Notes under the pieces: generated by a model | The model's database searches: none | Seen by the model: only the letters and a program-made list of their open reading frames with translations | What the model was told of the DNA's origin: nothing | Shown here: one piece after another, positions 34,711 through 44,088 of the stretch | How positions within the stretch are numbered: position 1 is the stretch's first letter | How the letters are laid out: each line of letters begins with the position of its first letter | Origin: Colwellia sp. M166 | Lineage (GTDB): Bacteria > Pseudomonadota > Gammaproteobacteria > Enterobacterales > Alteromonadaceae | Assembly (NCBI RefSeq): GCF_024585285.1 | Contig: NZ_CP040755.1 | Coordinates: 868,001 to 932,000, forward strand | DNA: 64,000 nucleotides | Direction: 5' to 3' | Program-made: the position numbers and the translations under genes

Positions 34711-35113
34711 TCCAATAACTAAAGCGCAGGAACGTAAAATTGTAGAGTTAATTAGAAACTGGCCGATAAATGTAAACCTAACATGGGGAAAAATCTGTGA
34801 AGAAGCTGAGAGCGTATTAGATTACATACCAACAAGACAGGCCCTAAACAAAAAAAATACAATCAAAAATGCATACGGAACAAGAAAGAATATAATTCGC
34901 AAACACAATGAGAATTTATCATCAATTTCAAAACCTAAAAGCATTAATGATGCTGTCGAGCAAATTGTGAGACATAAAAGCCAAATTAAACAACTTAGAA
35001 ATGAAAACGAATTAATGGCAGAAGCCATAAATAGATTAATTTACAATGGCAGCTTACATGGCTTATCAGAGCAGCAATTAATGAAGCCTCTTCCCCAAAA
35101 AAGCAAAGACTAA
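34703..35113 (+). CDS. Small recombinase-partner protein (GmtX/TnpC-like)
   Basis: The 136-residue basic protein reads LTWGKICEEAESVLDYIPTRQALNKKNTIKNAY, then a coiled coil (IVRHKSQIKQLRNENELMAEAINRL). AGGAAGGA lies a few bases before ATG 34703, which overlaps the end of the third recombinase gene by 8 bases. A small helical protein in this place is shared by gamma-mobile-trio islands (GmtX) and Tn554 (TnpC, which influences transposition orientation). Confidence 0.7.
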   Translation: MSSPITKAQERKIVELIRNWPINVNLTWGKICEEAESVLDYIPTRQALNKKNTIKNAYGTRKNIIRKHNENLSSISKPKSINDAVEQIVRHKSQIKQLRNENELMAEAINRLIYNGSLHGLSEQQLMKPLPQKSKD

Positions 35114-35255
35114 TAAACGTTTCTCATTACAGGGTAATTAATGGCAAACAGACTGCAATCAGGACACTAAAATACTCAGGAGCTCCCTCCCCATTACAAC
35201 CAGTTTTTAACTTGTTACCACGCTTTTAATTTGCTTCAATACTTTACTCAAAGAG

Positions 35256-35462
35256 TCAAAGTTCCCCGTAGCTATGGTCAATAAAGTAGTTTTTTCCATT
35301 AAAATATGGATTACTGTTTTGCATGTTCATAAAGCCATACACGTTCTCTGGATTAGAAAAAACTTCTTTAAGGCTCTGGTGAATATTATTAGCAGCACGA
35401 AACAGCTCTTCGGCTGTTTTGCTGCGTTGTATATTAGCAGTGCATAAAAATAGAATATTCAC
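35256..35462 (-). CDS. Truncated low-molecular-weight protein tyrosine phosphatase-like protein
   Basis: The 68-residue ORF begins MNILFLCTANIQRSKTAEELF, the phosphatase P-loop C-x5-R with following Ser-Lys. The family needs at least 100 residues including an acid loop. Here the sequence turns after residue 25 into QSLKEVFSNPENVYGFMNM, unrelated to the phosphatase, and ends early. It is probably a truncated or rearranged gene without activity. It starts 13 bases after the antitoxin-like gene on the same strand. Confidence 0.5.
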   Translation of the reverse strand: MNILFLCTANIQRSKTAEELFRAANNIHQSLKEVFSNPENVYGFMNMQNSNPYFNGKNYFIDHSYGEL

Positions 35463-35475
35463 TGGCGGCTATTCC

Positions 35476-35730
35476 TCATGAAAAATCCCCAGTTCTCATG
35501 CGAATCAGCATATCCATCACCTCATCAGCATTAATTGTTAGCTGTTCAAACGGTGACTTACCTTGCAAAAATGGTTTAGGTTTAGTGAGCCACTCTTTGC
35601 ACACCCGATCATCCAATTTAAACTGCTCCATCAACTCCTGATAGATATCAAAATGCTCAGCTTTTAAATGTTCAAGTTCGGCTACATTAGTATGTTTTTT
35701 TAATGAATAATTGGCGTTTTTATGACACAT
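35476..35730 (-). CDS. DUF2384 (MbcA/ParS/Xre antitoxin toxin-binding domain) protein
   Basis: The 84-residue protein ends with the DUF2384 pattern: WLTKPKPFLQGKSPFEQLTINADEVMDMLIRMRTGDFS. In MbcA/ParS/Xre antitoxins this domain blocks a RES-domain toxin. No RES toxin is present. The neighbour downstream is the short phosphatase-like ORF, so this may be an orphan antitoxin. Confidence 0.7.
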   Translation of the reverse strand: MCHKNANYSLKKHTNVAELEHLKAEHFDIYQELMEQFKLDDRVCKEWLTKPKPFLQGKSPFEQLTINADEVMDMLIRMRTGDFS

Positions 35731-35859
35731 AAATTCGAGCTTTTAAATAATGATGATCCATATCAACACTAAAGCATAAAATCTATTTGCTGTCTAACTC
35801 ATAATGAGACATACTATTTCAACTCGAATGGAAAATGTCAATAGAATCAGTTTTATCGA

Positions 35860-36732
35860 ATGGACGAATTTAGTTTTGCACAGAAGCAGCGCTTAGCTTA
35901 TATCGACTTTAAGCTCTATTTTACTGGGATGGTAACTCGCAGTGAAATAGTCAGCCATTTCGAATTAGGCCTTGCCGCAGCAACCCGAGATTTAAAGTTC
36001 TACAAAGACAATGCCCCTGAGAATATGGCGTATGACAACGTAGAAAAAAAATACTTCATCACAACGCAATTCAAGCCCATATTTAAACATGATGCTCGCC
36101 GCACGCTTATTAAGTTAGCGAATAACATTAGCGATGGCTTTGATTCGATTGGTGATACTTCATTTCCTATTGAATCACCAAGCCCGTTGAACGTACCTGA
36201 TATTGATATAATCGCTAAGCTATCTCAAGCAATAATCAACCAAAAGCCTATTAGCGTTATATATACGTCTTTAAGCAGTGGTTCGGGTGCAAGAGAGTTA
36301 GTGCCTCACTCAATAGTAGATAACGGCTTACGTTGGCATTTAAGAGCATATGATCGCAAATCAAAGTTATTCAGAGACTTCGTTTTAACTCGCATTACTA
36401 AAGTTACAATTCAAGCACAGACTCCATCTCCTGAAGAAGATAAATTAGAAGATCATCAATGGATGCGTATGGTGCCGTTACAAATTATTCCGCACCCAAA
36501 CAACGTTAAACATCCAACCGCTATAAAGCTCGATTTTGGTATGGAAAAAGGCATGTTAGAAGTTAACGTTCGTGCAGCAATGGCAGGTTATCTATTAAGA
36601 CGGTGGAATGTGGATTGTTCTGAAAGTGCTTCACTTTCAGGCCCAGAATATCAACTTTATTTACAGAATATACAAACATTATATGGTGCAGAAAACCTCG
36701 CTATTGCACCTGGCTATCAATTAGAAAAGTAA
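35860..36732 (+). CDS. WYL-domain transcriptional regulator of BrxR/CapW type
   Basis: The 290-residue protein has an N-terminal winged helix (QKQRLAYIDFKLYFTGMVTRSEIVSHFELGLAAATRDLKFYK), a WYL domain in the middle (ISVIYTSLSSGSG, HSIVDNGLRWHLRAYDRKSKLFRDFVLTRI) and a C-terminal WCX-like part. BrxR/CapW repressors sit at the head of defence operons and are thought to release them upon phage infection. It lies 22 bases upstream of hsdM and probably controls the whole hsd operon and perhaps the Lamassu genes. Confidence 0.85.
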   Translation: MDEFSFAQKQRLAYIDFKLYFTGMVTRSEIVSHFELGLAAATRDLKFYKDNAPENMAYDNVEKKYFITTQFKPIFKHDARRTLIKLANNISDGFDSIGDTSFPIESPSPLNVPDIDIIAKLSQAIINQKPISVIYTSLSSGSGARELVPHSIVDNGLRWHLRAYDRKSKLFRDFVLTRITKVTIQAQTPSPEEDKLEDHQWMRMVPLQIIPHPNNVKHPTAIKLDFGMEKGMLEVNVRAAMAGYLLRRWNVDCSESASLSGPEYQLYLQNIQTLYGAENLAIAPGYQLEK

Positions 36733-36754
36733 GAATTTTAAAGGACGAATTTAC

Positions 36755-38344
36755 ATGGCAACCGCTAAAACCAAGAAAACAACAAGTACCAATTTTGAAG
36801 AAACCCTCTGGGATACCGCGAATAAGCTGCGTGGTAGTGTTGAATCGTCTGAATATAAGCATGTGGTATTAAGTCTTATCTTCTTAAAATTTATCAGTGA
36901 TAAGTTTGAAGACAAACGCCAAGCCTTGATTGATGGTGGTATGGGCGACTTTGTAGACCAAGTTGAGTTCTATATGCAAGACAACGTGTTCTACCTGCCT
37001 GAAGAAGCTCGTTGGTCGTTTATTAAAAAGAACATGAAGCAAGACGACATTGCGGTAAAAATTGATACGGCATTGCACACGGTTGAAAAGAACAACCCAT
37101 CACTAAAAGGTGCTTTGCCAGAAAACTACTTTAGCCGTTTAGGGCTGGTTACCAGTAAGCTTGCCTCACTTATCGATACTATTAATAACATCGACACTGC
37201 TGCTTCTGAGTGCGAAATGACCGAAGAAGATTTAGTTGGTCGTGTTTACGAATACTTCTTAGGTAAGTTTGCTTCAAGCGAAGGCAAAGGCGGTGGTGAA
37301 TTCTATACGCCAAAATCAGTGGTAGCCTTAATTGCTGAAATGATAGAGCCATTTAAAGGTAAAATTTACGATCCGTGTTGTGGCTCAGGCGGTATGTTTG
37401 TGCAGTCGCTAAAATTTATCGACAGCCACAAAGGCAACCGTAAAGATATTTCAATTTACGGCCAGGAATACACCAATACCACCTACAAACTAGCCAAAAT
37501 GAATTTAGCAGTACGTGGTATTTCAGGCAATTTAGGTGAAGTGGCCGGTGATAGTTTTTTTAAAGACCAACACCCAGATTTAAAAGCCGACTTTATTATG
37601 GCTAACCCGCCGTTTAACCAAAAACAATGGCGTAGCGATAGCGAATTAGTAGACGATGGCCGTTGGGCAGGGTTTGACGTACCACCAACAGGTAATGCTA
37701 ACTACGCATGGATCATGCACATGATCTCAAAGTTAAGTGAAAACGGCACCGCAGGTTTTGTACTTGCAAATGGCTCAATGAGCTCAAATGTTGGTAGTGA
37801 ATTACAAATAAGAAAGAAAATAATCGAGCAGGATTTAATTGATTGCATGGTTATATTACCTGGCCAATTATTCTATACCACCTCAATTCCTGTGTGTTTA
37901 TGGTTTATCACCAAAAATAAGAAAGAAGATACAGAACGTGGCTATCGTAACCGACAAAATGAAACCTTATTTATTGATGCTCGCCAAATAGGCTCAATGG
38001 TCAGTAGAACTCAAAAAGAATTATCTATTGATGATATTGCTGATATAGCACGTACATATCATGCATGGCGTGGTGAGAAAAAAGATGCCGATGGCAATGA
38101 TATAGACAATTATGAAGATCAGGCTGGCTACTGCAAATCAGCCACATCAAATGAAATTAGAGACAATGATTTTGTTTTAACCCCAGGTCGTTATGTAGGT
38201 GCTGCCGAAATCGAAGATGACGGTATTCCAATTGAAACGAAAATGAAAGAGTTATCTCAGGCCTTATACAGCCAAATGGATCAGGCAGAAACGCTAGATA
38301 TAGCGATTCGTCAAAACCTGGAGGTGTTGGGTTATGGCAAATAA
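36755..38344 (+). CDS. hsdM: Type I restriction-modification methyltransferase subunit HsdM
   Basis: The 529-residue adenine methyltransferase has the HsdM N-terminal helical domain (FEETLWDTANKLRGSVESSEYKHVVL), AdoMet motif I (IYDPCCGSGGMFV near residue 210) and catalytic motif IV NPPFNQKQW near residue 285. With HsdS it methylates adenine in a bipartite site and protects host DNA. Its stop overlaps the hsdS start by 11 bases, indicating coupled translation. Confidence 0.96.
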   Translation: MATAKTKKTTSTNFEETLWDTANKLRGSVESSEYKHVVLSLIFLKFISDKFEDKRQALIDGGMGDFVDQVEFYMQDNVFYLPEEARWSFIKKNMKQDDIAVKIDTALHTVEKNNPSLKGALPENYFSRLGLVTSKLASLIDTINNIDTAASECEMTEEDLVGRVYEYFLGKFASSEGKGGGEFYTPKSVVALIAEMIEPFKGKIYDPCCGSGGMFVQSLKFIDSHKGNRKDISIYGQEYTNTTYKLAKMNLAVRGISGNLGEVAGDSFFKDQHPDLKADFIMANPPFNQKQWRSDSELVDDGRWAGFDVPPTGNANYAWIMHMISKLSENGTAGFVLANGSMSSNVGSELQIRKKIIEQDLIDCMVILPGQLFYTTSIPVCLWFITKNKKEDTERGYRNRQNETLFIDARQIGSMVSRTQKELSIDDIADIARTYHAWRGEKKDADGNDIDNYEDQAGYCKSATSNEIRDNDFVLTPGRYVGAAEIEDDGIPIETKMKELSQALYSQMDQAETLDIAIRQNLEVLGYGK

Positions 38345-39755
38345 ATGGAAAGAAGTTCGGTTGGGGGATATAACTAGCATAAGAAGGGGCTCTTCTCCTA
38401 GGCCGATTGTAAACTTTATTACAGATGAAGGGATGCCTTGGGTCAAAATTGCTGATGCAACAGGAAGTGATTCAAAATACATTACTTCTACAAAACAATA
38501 TTTGAAGCAGGAAGGTGTCTGTAAGAGCATTATTGTGGAACCAGGTGATTTAATTTTATCTAATAGCGGTACGGCAGGATTACCTAAATTTATGGGAATT
38601 ACTGCATGCATTCACGATGGCTGGCAAGTCTTTAAAGATTTGGATGGAATTTCAAGTGAATTTTTGTATTACTCTTTAATATATATGAGAGAGCGATTAC
38701 TTCACGGTGCATATGATAGCACTATGAAAAACTTAACTTTAGATATGGTGCGTGATGCAAAGATTTTTCTTCCAGAGCTTTCAGAACAAGATGCTGTAAC
38801 CGATATACTAAGTACATTAGACAAAAAAATAGAACTAAATTGTCAAACCAACCAAACACTTGAACAAATGGCGCAAGTGTTATTTAAAAGCTGGTTTGTC
38901 GATTTTGATCCAGTATTCGACAATGCTCTTGCTAGCGGTATGGCTATTAATGACTTTCCAGGAACCTTACAGAACAAAGCTCTTTCTAGGCAACAGCAAC
39001 GCCGACAAGTGCAGCAACAAATCGCTAATGGTGAGCTAGAAGCTACCCCTCTACCTGAAGACATTCGTCAACTCTTCCCAAGCGAATTTGAACAAACCGA
39101 TGAACTGTCTATCGGTATCAACGGCTGGATACCTAAAGGCTGGGAAGTTTCTGAACTAACAGAAGTAACAACTGAATTGCGTCGTGGAATTTCGCCTAAA
39201 TATACCGAAGAAGGTGGTATTCAAGTAATCAATCAAAAATGCATAAGAAATCATGAAATTAATTTCTCTTTGTGTAGAAGAAATAATCCCGAATTGAGAA
39301 AGGTTGCTGGTAGAGAGTTATTGATTGGTGATGTACTGGTAAATTCAACTGGTGTTGGCACCTTAGGTAGGGTTGCCCAACTTCATAGTTTACCAGAACC
39401 AACGGTCGTTGACTCACATGTTACAGTTGTTCGCCCTAATGTTGAAAAAGTACTGATTTATACCTTTGGACAGCTTATGTTAGCAAATGAGCGGCGTATA
39501 GAAGCTCTAGGGGAAGGAAGTACAGGTCAAACAGAACTTAGTCGTAAGATCTTGTCTGAGCAAAAAGTGGTTCTTCCACCAGTCAATATAGCAACCAAGA
39601 TAGAAGATACATTTAAGTCATATGCAGATAAACAGGTAAATAACCGTGTTCAAATAGCTTCTCTTGAAAAACTTAGAGATACGTTATTACCCAAATTAAT
39701 TTCTGGTGAATTGCAGCTTCCAGCCGAAAGTATTAATGCAGAGGTCTCTACTTAA
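38334..39755 (+). CDS. hsdS: Type I restriction specificity subunit HsdS
   Basis: The 473-residue protein has two target-recognition domains (about residues 3-160 and 250-430) and two conserved helical spacers, the first with DILSTLDKKIELNCQTNQTLEQMAQVLFKSWFVDFDPVF and the second with LRDTLLPKLISGELQLP. It decides the DNA site of the HsdM/HsdR complex. The recognition sequence cannot be read from the protein. Its stop overlaps the DUF4917 start by one base (TAATG). Confidence 0.95.
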   Translation: MANKWKEVRLGDITSIRRGSSPRPIVNFITDEGMPWVKIADATGSDSKYITSTKQYLKQEGVCKSIIVEPGDLILSNSGTAGLPKFMGITACIHDGWQVFKDLDGISSEFLYYSLIYMRERLLHGAYDSTMKNLTLDMVRDAKIFLPELSEQDAVTDILSTLDKKIELNCQTNQTLEQMAQVLFKSWFVDFDPVFDNALASGMAINDFPGTLQNKALSRQQQRRQVQQQIANGELEATPLPEDIRQLFPSEFEQTDELSIGINGWIPKGWEVSELTEVTTELRRGISPKYTEEGGIQVINQKCIRNHEINFSLCRRNNPELRKVAGRELLIGDVLVNSTGVGTLGRVAQLHSLPEPTVVDSHVTVVRPNVEKVLIYTFGQLMLANERRIEALGEGSTGQTELSRKILSEQKVVLPPVNIATKIEDTFKSYADKQVNNRVQIASLEKLRDTLLPKLISGELQLPAESINAEVST

Positions 39756-40798
39756 TGAGTGAAGTTTTGCTGTGGGAAAATATCAAGGATGATTATGCAC
39801 AAGCTAGCTTGATAGTTGGCAATGGCGCAAGCATGGCTGTATCAGCGAACTTTGCTTATGGCTCGTTATATGATGCGGCAGTTGAGTTAAAACATATATC
39901 TAAACCAGTTCAAGATGTATTTGATAGCTTTGAGGTTAATGACTTTGAGTTGGTTCTGCGTAGATTATGGCAAGCAAAATTAGTTAACACTGCTTTAGAT
40001 ATAGAACATGGCAAAGTTGAAGAGTCATACCAACAAGTTAGAAAGGCGTTAATTGCTACGGTTCGAAATGTTCATGTTTCTTACCAAGAAGCAGAAGAGC
40101 ACTTAGTGCATATTTACAAGTTCATGCAGCCATTTAGTAAGGTGCTTTCACTAAATTATGACTTGATCGTGTATTGGGCTGCCATGTTAGGTAATGACAA
40201 TATTGGTTCATGGCATTTCAAGGATTGTTTTAATGGTGAACGTAAGTTTGGCGAATGGCGAGACGCAGATGGTACTTTATTTTTCTATCCTCACGGTAAT
40301 TTAGTATTACATCATCATGAGTTTTCTAGCGTTAAGAAAATTACAGCAGGATCAGTCGATCTACTAGGTTCTATCTTAAGAAAATGGGAAACTGATGATT
40401 TGGCTCCTGCTTTTGTATGTGAAGGTACACAAGAATCAAAACAACAATCTATCTCTAGCTGTGACTATTTAGAAAAATTGTTTTATGAAGTGCTTCCTGA
40501 CCTAGGCCCAAATATTGTTATTTATGGTTGGTCTATGGCAGAGCAAGACGAACATTTACTGCAACAGATTAGTAAAAGTAAAGCTAAAAAAATTGCTGTA
40601 TCAGTATATAAAGCTGATGGAACATTCATGGGTAGAGTTGAAAAACAACTAACTGACATTGGTGTTGAAGAGGTGGTTTTCTTTGACTGTGAAAGCGCAG
40701 GTGCATGGAATAAGCCATCTACAGAATTTTTAAAAGAACAAGAAGACGAACAGAAAGCAATAGCCGAAGCGGTTAAGAAAGCTTTAAGGAAGAGCTAA
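39755..40798 (+). CDS. DUF4917 (SIR2-like) protein inside the hsd operon
   Basis: The 347-residue protein matches DUF4917, a SIR2-like Rossmann family: IVGNGASMAVSANFAYGSLYDAA at the N-terminus (nucleotide-binding GNGAS), LSLNYDLIVYWA near residue 130, FYPHGNLVLH, and IVIYGWSMAEQDEHLLQQI near residue 255. SIR2-like proteins in other defence systems deplete NAD+. Here that is only an inference from the fold. It shares one-base overlaps with hsdS upstream and a tight junction (TAATGATG) with hsdR, so it is made with the restriction enzyme. Confidence 0.8.
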   Translation: MSEVLLWENIKDDYAQASLIVGNGASMAVSANFAYGSLYDAAVELKHISKPVQDVFDSFEVNDFELVLRRLWQAKLVNTALDIEHGKVEESYQQVRKALIATVRNVHVSYQEAEEHLVHIYKFMQPFSKVLSLNYDLIVYWAAMLGNDNIGSWHFKDCFNGERKFGEWRDADGTLFFYPHGNLVLHHHEFSSVKKITAGSVDLLGSILRKWETDDLAPAFVCEGTQESKQQSISSCDYLEKLFYEVLPDLGPNIVIYGWSMAEQDEHLLQQISKSKAKKIAVSVYKADGTFMGRVEKQLTDIGVEEVVFFDCESAGAWNKPSTEFLKEQEDEQKAIAEAVKKALRKS

Positions 40799-43700
40799 TG
40801 ATGAAGTTTACAGAAGCACAATTAGAAGCAGCCATTATAGAGTTACTGGGTGAACAAGGATATCCATACACATCTGGCTCTGATTTGGCTAGGCAACCTG
40901 AGCAAGTACTCATTAAAGATGACTTACGAGCCTATTTAGCTAATCGCTATGCGGCTGATGACATTACCACAGGAGAAATTGATAGCATTATTCTACAGCT
41001 TGAAACTCTGCCTGTAGGTGACTTGTATGAAAGCAATAAAACCTTCTGTAAATGGTTAAGTGATGGCTTTTTATTAAAACGTGAATCAGGTAGTAAGCCA
41101 GGCGAAGCTTCTAAAAAAGATTTATATATTCAGCTTATTGATTATGACCAAGTAAATAGCGAAGAAGTCGCTGTTGCTCAAGAATCATATGAAGCGTTAC
41201 CTATGGCAGCTGAGCCCAGTGCGTCTTATGTTGCTACAACTGGACACAACATTTTTAAAATGGTTAATCAGCTAGAGATTGACAGTCCATCAGCTGATAA
41301 CTCCATGCGTATTCCTGATGGTATTTTGTACATCAACGGTTTGCCTGTGGTGGTGTTTGAATTTAAAAGCGCTATTCGTGAAGAACAAGCTTCACTACAT
41401 GATGCCTATGTACAATTAACCACACGTTATCGCCGTGATATCCCCCAGTTATTTGTTTTCAATGCATTGTGCGTTATTAGCGATGGTGTAAATAATAAAA
41501 TGGGAAATGTATTTGCACCATATGATTTTTATTATGCATGGCGCAAGGTTACTGGTGATGAATCAATAGAGCAAGATGGTATTAATGGCTTGCATACTAT
41601 GTTGCAGGGTTTGTTTGATAAAGAACGTTTGTGTGATGTTATTCGTAACTTTATTTACTTCCCTGATAAATCTAAAGGTGAAGTGAAAATAGTTTGTCGT
41701 TATCCACAATATTACGCTGCTCGAAAGCTCTATGAGAATATTAAAAAGGAACGAAAACTACCTAATGGTGAAGGTGGTAGTGGTAAAGGCGGAACGTATT
41801 TCGGTGCAACGGGCTGTGGTAAAAGCTTTACCATGCAGTTTTTATCTCGCTTATTAATGAAAAGCGTTGAATTTGAAAGCCCGACCATCGTATTAATAAC
41901 TGATAGAACAGATTTAGACGATCAGTTATCTCAACAATTCTCTAATGCTAAAAGCTATATTGGCGATGATCATATTGTTAGTGTTGAAAGCCGCGACCAA
42001 CTAAGACAACTACTTAAAGGCCGACAAAGTGGTGGTGTCTTTTTAACAACCATTCATAAATTTACCGAAGATATAGAAGTATTAACTGAACGTACTAACG
42101 TTATTTGTATTTCTGATGAGGCACATCGTAGCCAGGTTAATTTAGATCAAAAGGTTTCAATTACTGATAAAGGCGTAAAACGTACATACGGCTTTGCAAA
42201 GTATTTACATGACTCATTACCTAACGCGACCTTTGTTGGTTTTACTGGTACGCCTATTGATGCCACGTTAGACGTATTTGGTAAGGTAATTGATGCTTAT
42301 ACCATGTCAGAGTCGGTTAAAGATGAAATAACGGTGCGCATTGTTTATGAAGGCCGTGCGGCAAAAGTATTGCTTAATAATGCCAAATTAGAAGAGATAG
42401 AAGCTTATTACAAACAATGTGAAGATTCTGGTAGCAATGAACATCAAATAGAAGAAAGCAAGAAAGCTACTTCGAGTATGAACTCGATCTTGGGCGATCC
42501 TGATCGCATACGCACGCTTGCTAAAGATTTTGTTGAACACTACGAAGGACGCATCAATGAAGGCTCGACCATAAAAGGTAAAGCCATGTTTGTAAGTAGT
42601 TCTCGTGAGATTGCTTACCTGTTTTATCTGGAACTTGTAGAGTTACGTCCACAATGGTTTGAAATACTGGAGTGCGAGAAAGGCTCAACGTTAACTGAGC
42701 AAGAGCGTAAAAAAATCAAACCTATGGAGCGTGTCAAAATGGTTATGACACGTGGTAAAGATGATCCAGAAGCCCTATATAACATACTGGGAACTAAAGA
42801 ATATCGTAAAGAGTTAGACCGTCAGTTTAAGAATGATAAATCTAACTTTAAAATCGCCATTGTTGTAGATATGTGGCTTACCGGTTTTGATGTACCTTTC
42901 CTTGATACGATTTATATTGATAAACCACTGCAAAAACATAATCTTATTCAAACCATTTCTCGTGTTAACCGCAAGTTTTCAGGCAAGCATAAAGGTTTAG
43001 TGGTTGATTACATCGGTATTAAAACGGCGATGAATAAAGCGTTAGCGCAGTTCTCAAAGTCAGAAGAAACGAATTTTGAAGATATCAATCAGTCGGTTAT
43101 TGCGGTTAAAGATCATTTAGATTTGCTTAACCGCATTTTTCATAAATTCGATTCCCTCCCCTACTTCACTGGCGAGCCTGTCGCACAGCTAAATTGCTTA
43201 AATAATGCGGCTGAATTTGTACTATCAGTAGGTAAACTTGAAAAACGCTTTATGGCGTTAGTTAAGCGCCTAAAAGCGGCTTATGATGTTTGTTGTGGCA
43301 GCGAAAAGCTATCTCAACAAGAACGCGACTTGATTCATTTCTATCTTGCTGTGCGCTCTATCATCTACAAGTTAACCAAAGGTGAAGCACCTGATACCGC
43401 ACAAATGAACGCTAAAGTACGAGAAATGATTTCAGAGGCGCTTAAAAGTGATGGTGTCGAGGAAATATTCAAGCTTGGCAACAATGATGGTGAGATTGAT
43501 ATTTTCGATGAAGACTATCTTGCCAAAATCGGCAAGATAAAACTTCCCAATACCAAGATCATGCTACTTCAAAAAATGCTAGCTAAAGCCATTGATGAAA
43601 TGAAAAAAGTTAATCTTGCTCAGGGAGTAGACTTCACCAAACGCTTTAAGGCTTTAGTTGATAAGTACAATGAGCGTAAAGAAGAAGATGTATTGGTGAG

Positions 43701-44076
43701 TGAAGTACTAGAAGATTTCTCTGATGAAATTATCAATATGTTTACCGACCTTAAAACAGAGATGGACTCTAACGATGACTTGGGTATTAGCTTTGAAGAA
43801 AAAGCCTTTTACGACATCTTAAAATCGTTGGCAATTAAGTATGATTTTACTTATCCAGATGATAAGTTGATTGAGCTTTCACAAGCGGTGAAAGAAGTGG
43901 TCGATGATAAAGCAAAATATACCGACTGGAATAACCGTGACGATATTAAAGCTGAACTAAAAGTAGACCTAATCATGTTACTCGCCAGGTTTGGCTACCC
44001 ACCGGTAAGCAGAGACGAAGTGTATAAAGAGATTTTTGCACAGGCTGAGAATTTTAAGAAAAATAGAGTTGTATAA
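40798..44076 (+). CDS. hsdR: Type I restriction endonuclease subunit HsdR
   Basis: The 1092-residue protein has the N-terminal nuclease motif (IPDGILYINGLPVVVFEFKSA, PD-ExK near residues 175-200), Walker A GATGCGKSFT near residue 338, the DEAH box ISDEAHRSQ near residue 440, and helicase motif III FVGFTGTPID. It translocates DNA and cleaves at a distance from unmethylated sites. Length is normal and no break is seen. It follows DUF4917 directly. The Lamassu genes begin 13 bases after its stop. Confidence 0.95.
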   Translation: MMKFTEAQLEAAIIELLGEQGYPYTSGSDLARQPEQVLIKDDLRAYLANRYAADDITTGEIDSIILQLETLPVGDLYESNKTFCKWLSDGFLLKRESGSKPGEASKKDLYIQLIDYDQVNSEEVAVAQESYEALPMAAEPSASYVATTGHNIFKMVNQLEIDSPSADNSMRIPDGILYINGLPVVVFEFKSAIREEQASLHDAYVQLTTRYRRDIPQLFVFNALCVISDGVNNKMGNVFAPYDFYYAWRKVTGDESIEQDGINGLHTMLQGLFDKERLCDVIRNFIYFPDKSKGEVKIVCRYPQYYAARKLYENIKKERKLPNGEGGSGKGGTYFGATGCGKSFTMQFLSRLLMKSVEFESPTIVLITDRTDLDDQLSQQFSNAKSYIGDDHIVSVESRDQLRQLLKGRQSGGVFLTTIHKFTEDIEVLTERTNVICISDEAHRSQVNLDQKVSITDKGVKRTYGFAKYLHDSLPNATFVGFTGTPIDATLDVFGKVIDAYTMSESVKDEITVRIVYEGRAAKVLLNNAKLEEIEAYYKQCEDSGSNEHQIEESKKATSSMNSILGDPDRIRTLAKDFVEHYEGRINEGSTIKGKAMFVSSSREIAYLFYLELVELRPQWFEILECEKGSTLTEQERKKIKPMERVKMVMTRGKDDPEALYNILGTKEYRKELDRQFKNDKSNFKIAIVVDMWLTGFDVPFLDTIYIDKPLQKHNLIQTISRVNRKFSGKHKGLVVDYIGIKTAMNKALAQFSKSEETNFEDINQSVIAVKDHLDLLNRIFHKFDSLPYFTGEPVAQLNCLNNAAEFVLSVGKLEKRFMALVKRLKAAYDVCCGSEKLSQQERDLIHFYLAVRSIIYKLTKGEAPDTAQMNAKVREMISEALKSDGVEEIFKLGNNDGEIDIFDEDYLAKIGKIKLPNTKIMLLQKMLAKAIDEMKKVNLAQGVDFTKRFKALVDKYNERKEEDVLVSEVLEDFSDEIINMFTDLKTEMDSNDDLGISFEEKAFYDILKSLAIKYDFTYPDDKLIELSQAVKEVVDDKAKYTDWNNRDDIKAELKVDLIMLLARFGYPPVSRDEVYKEIFAQAENFKKNRVV

Positions 44077-44088
44077 AAGGGTTACAGG

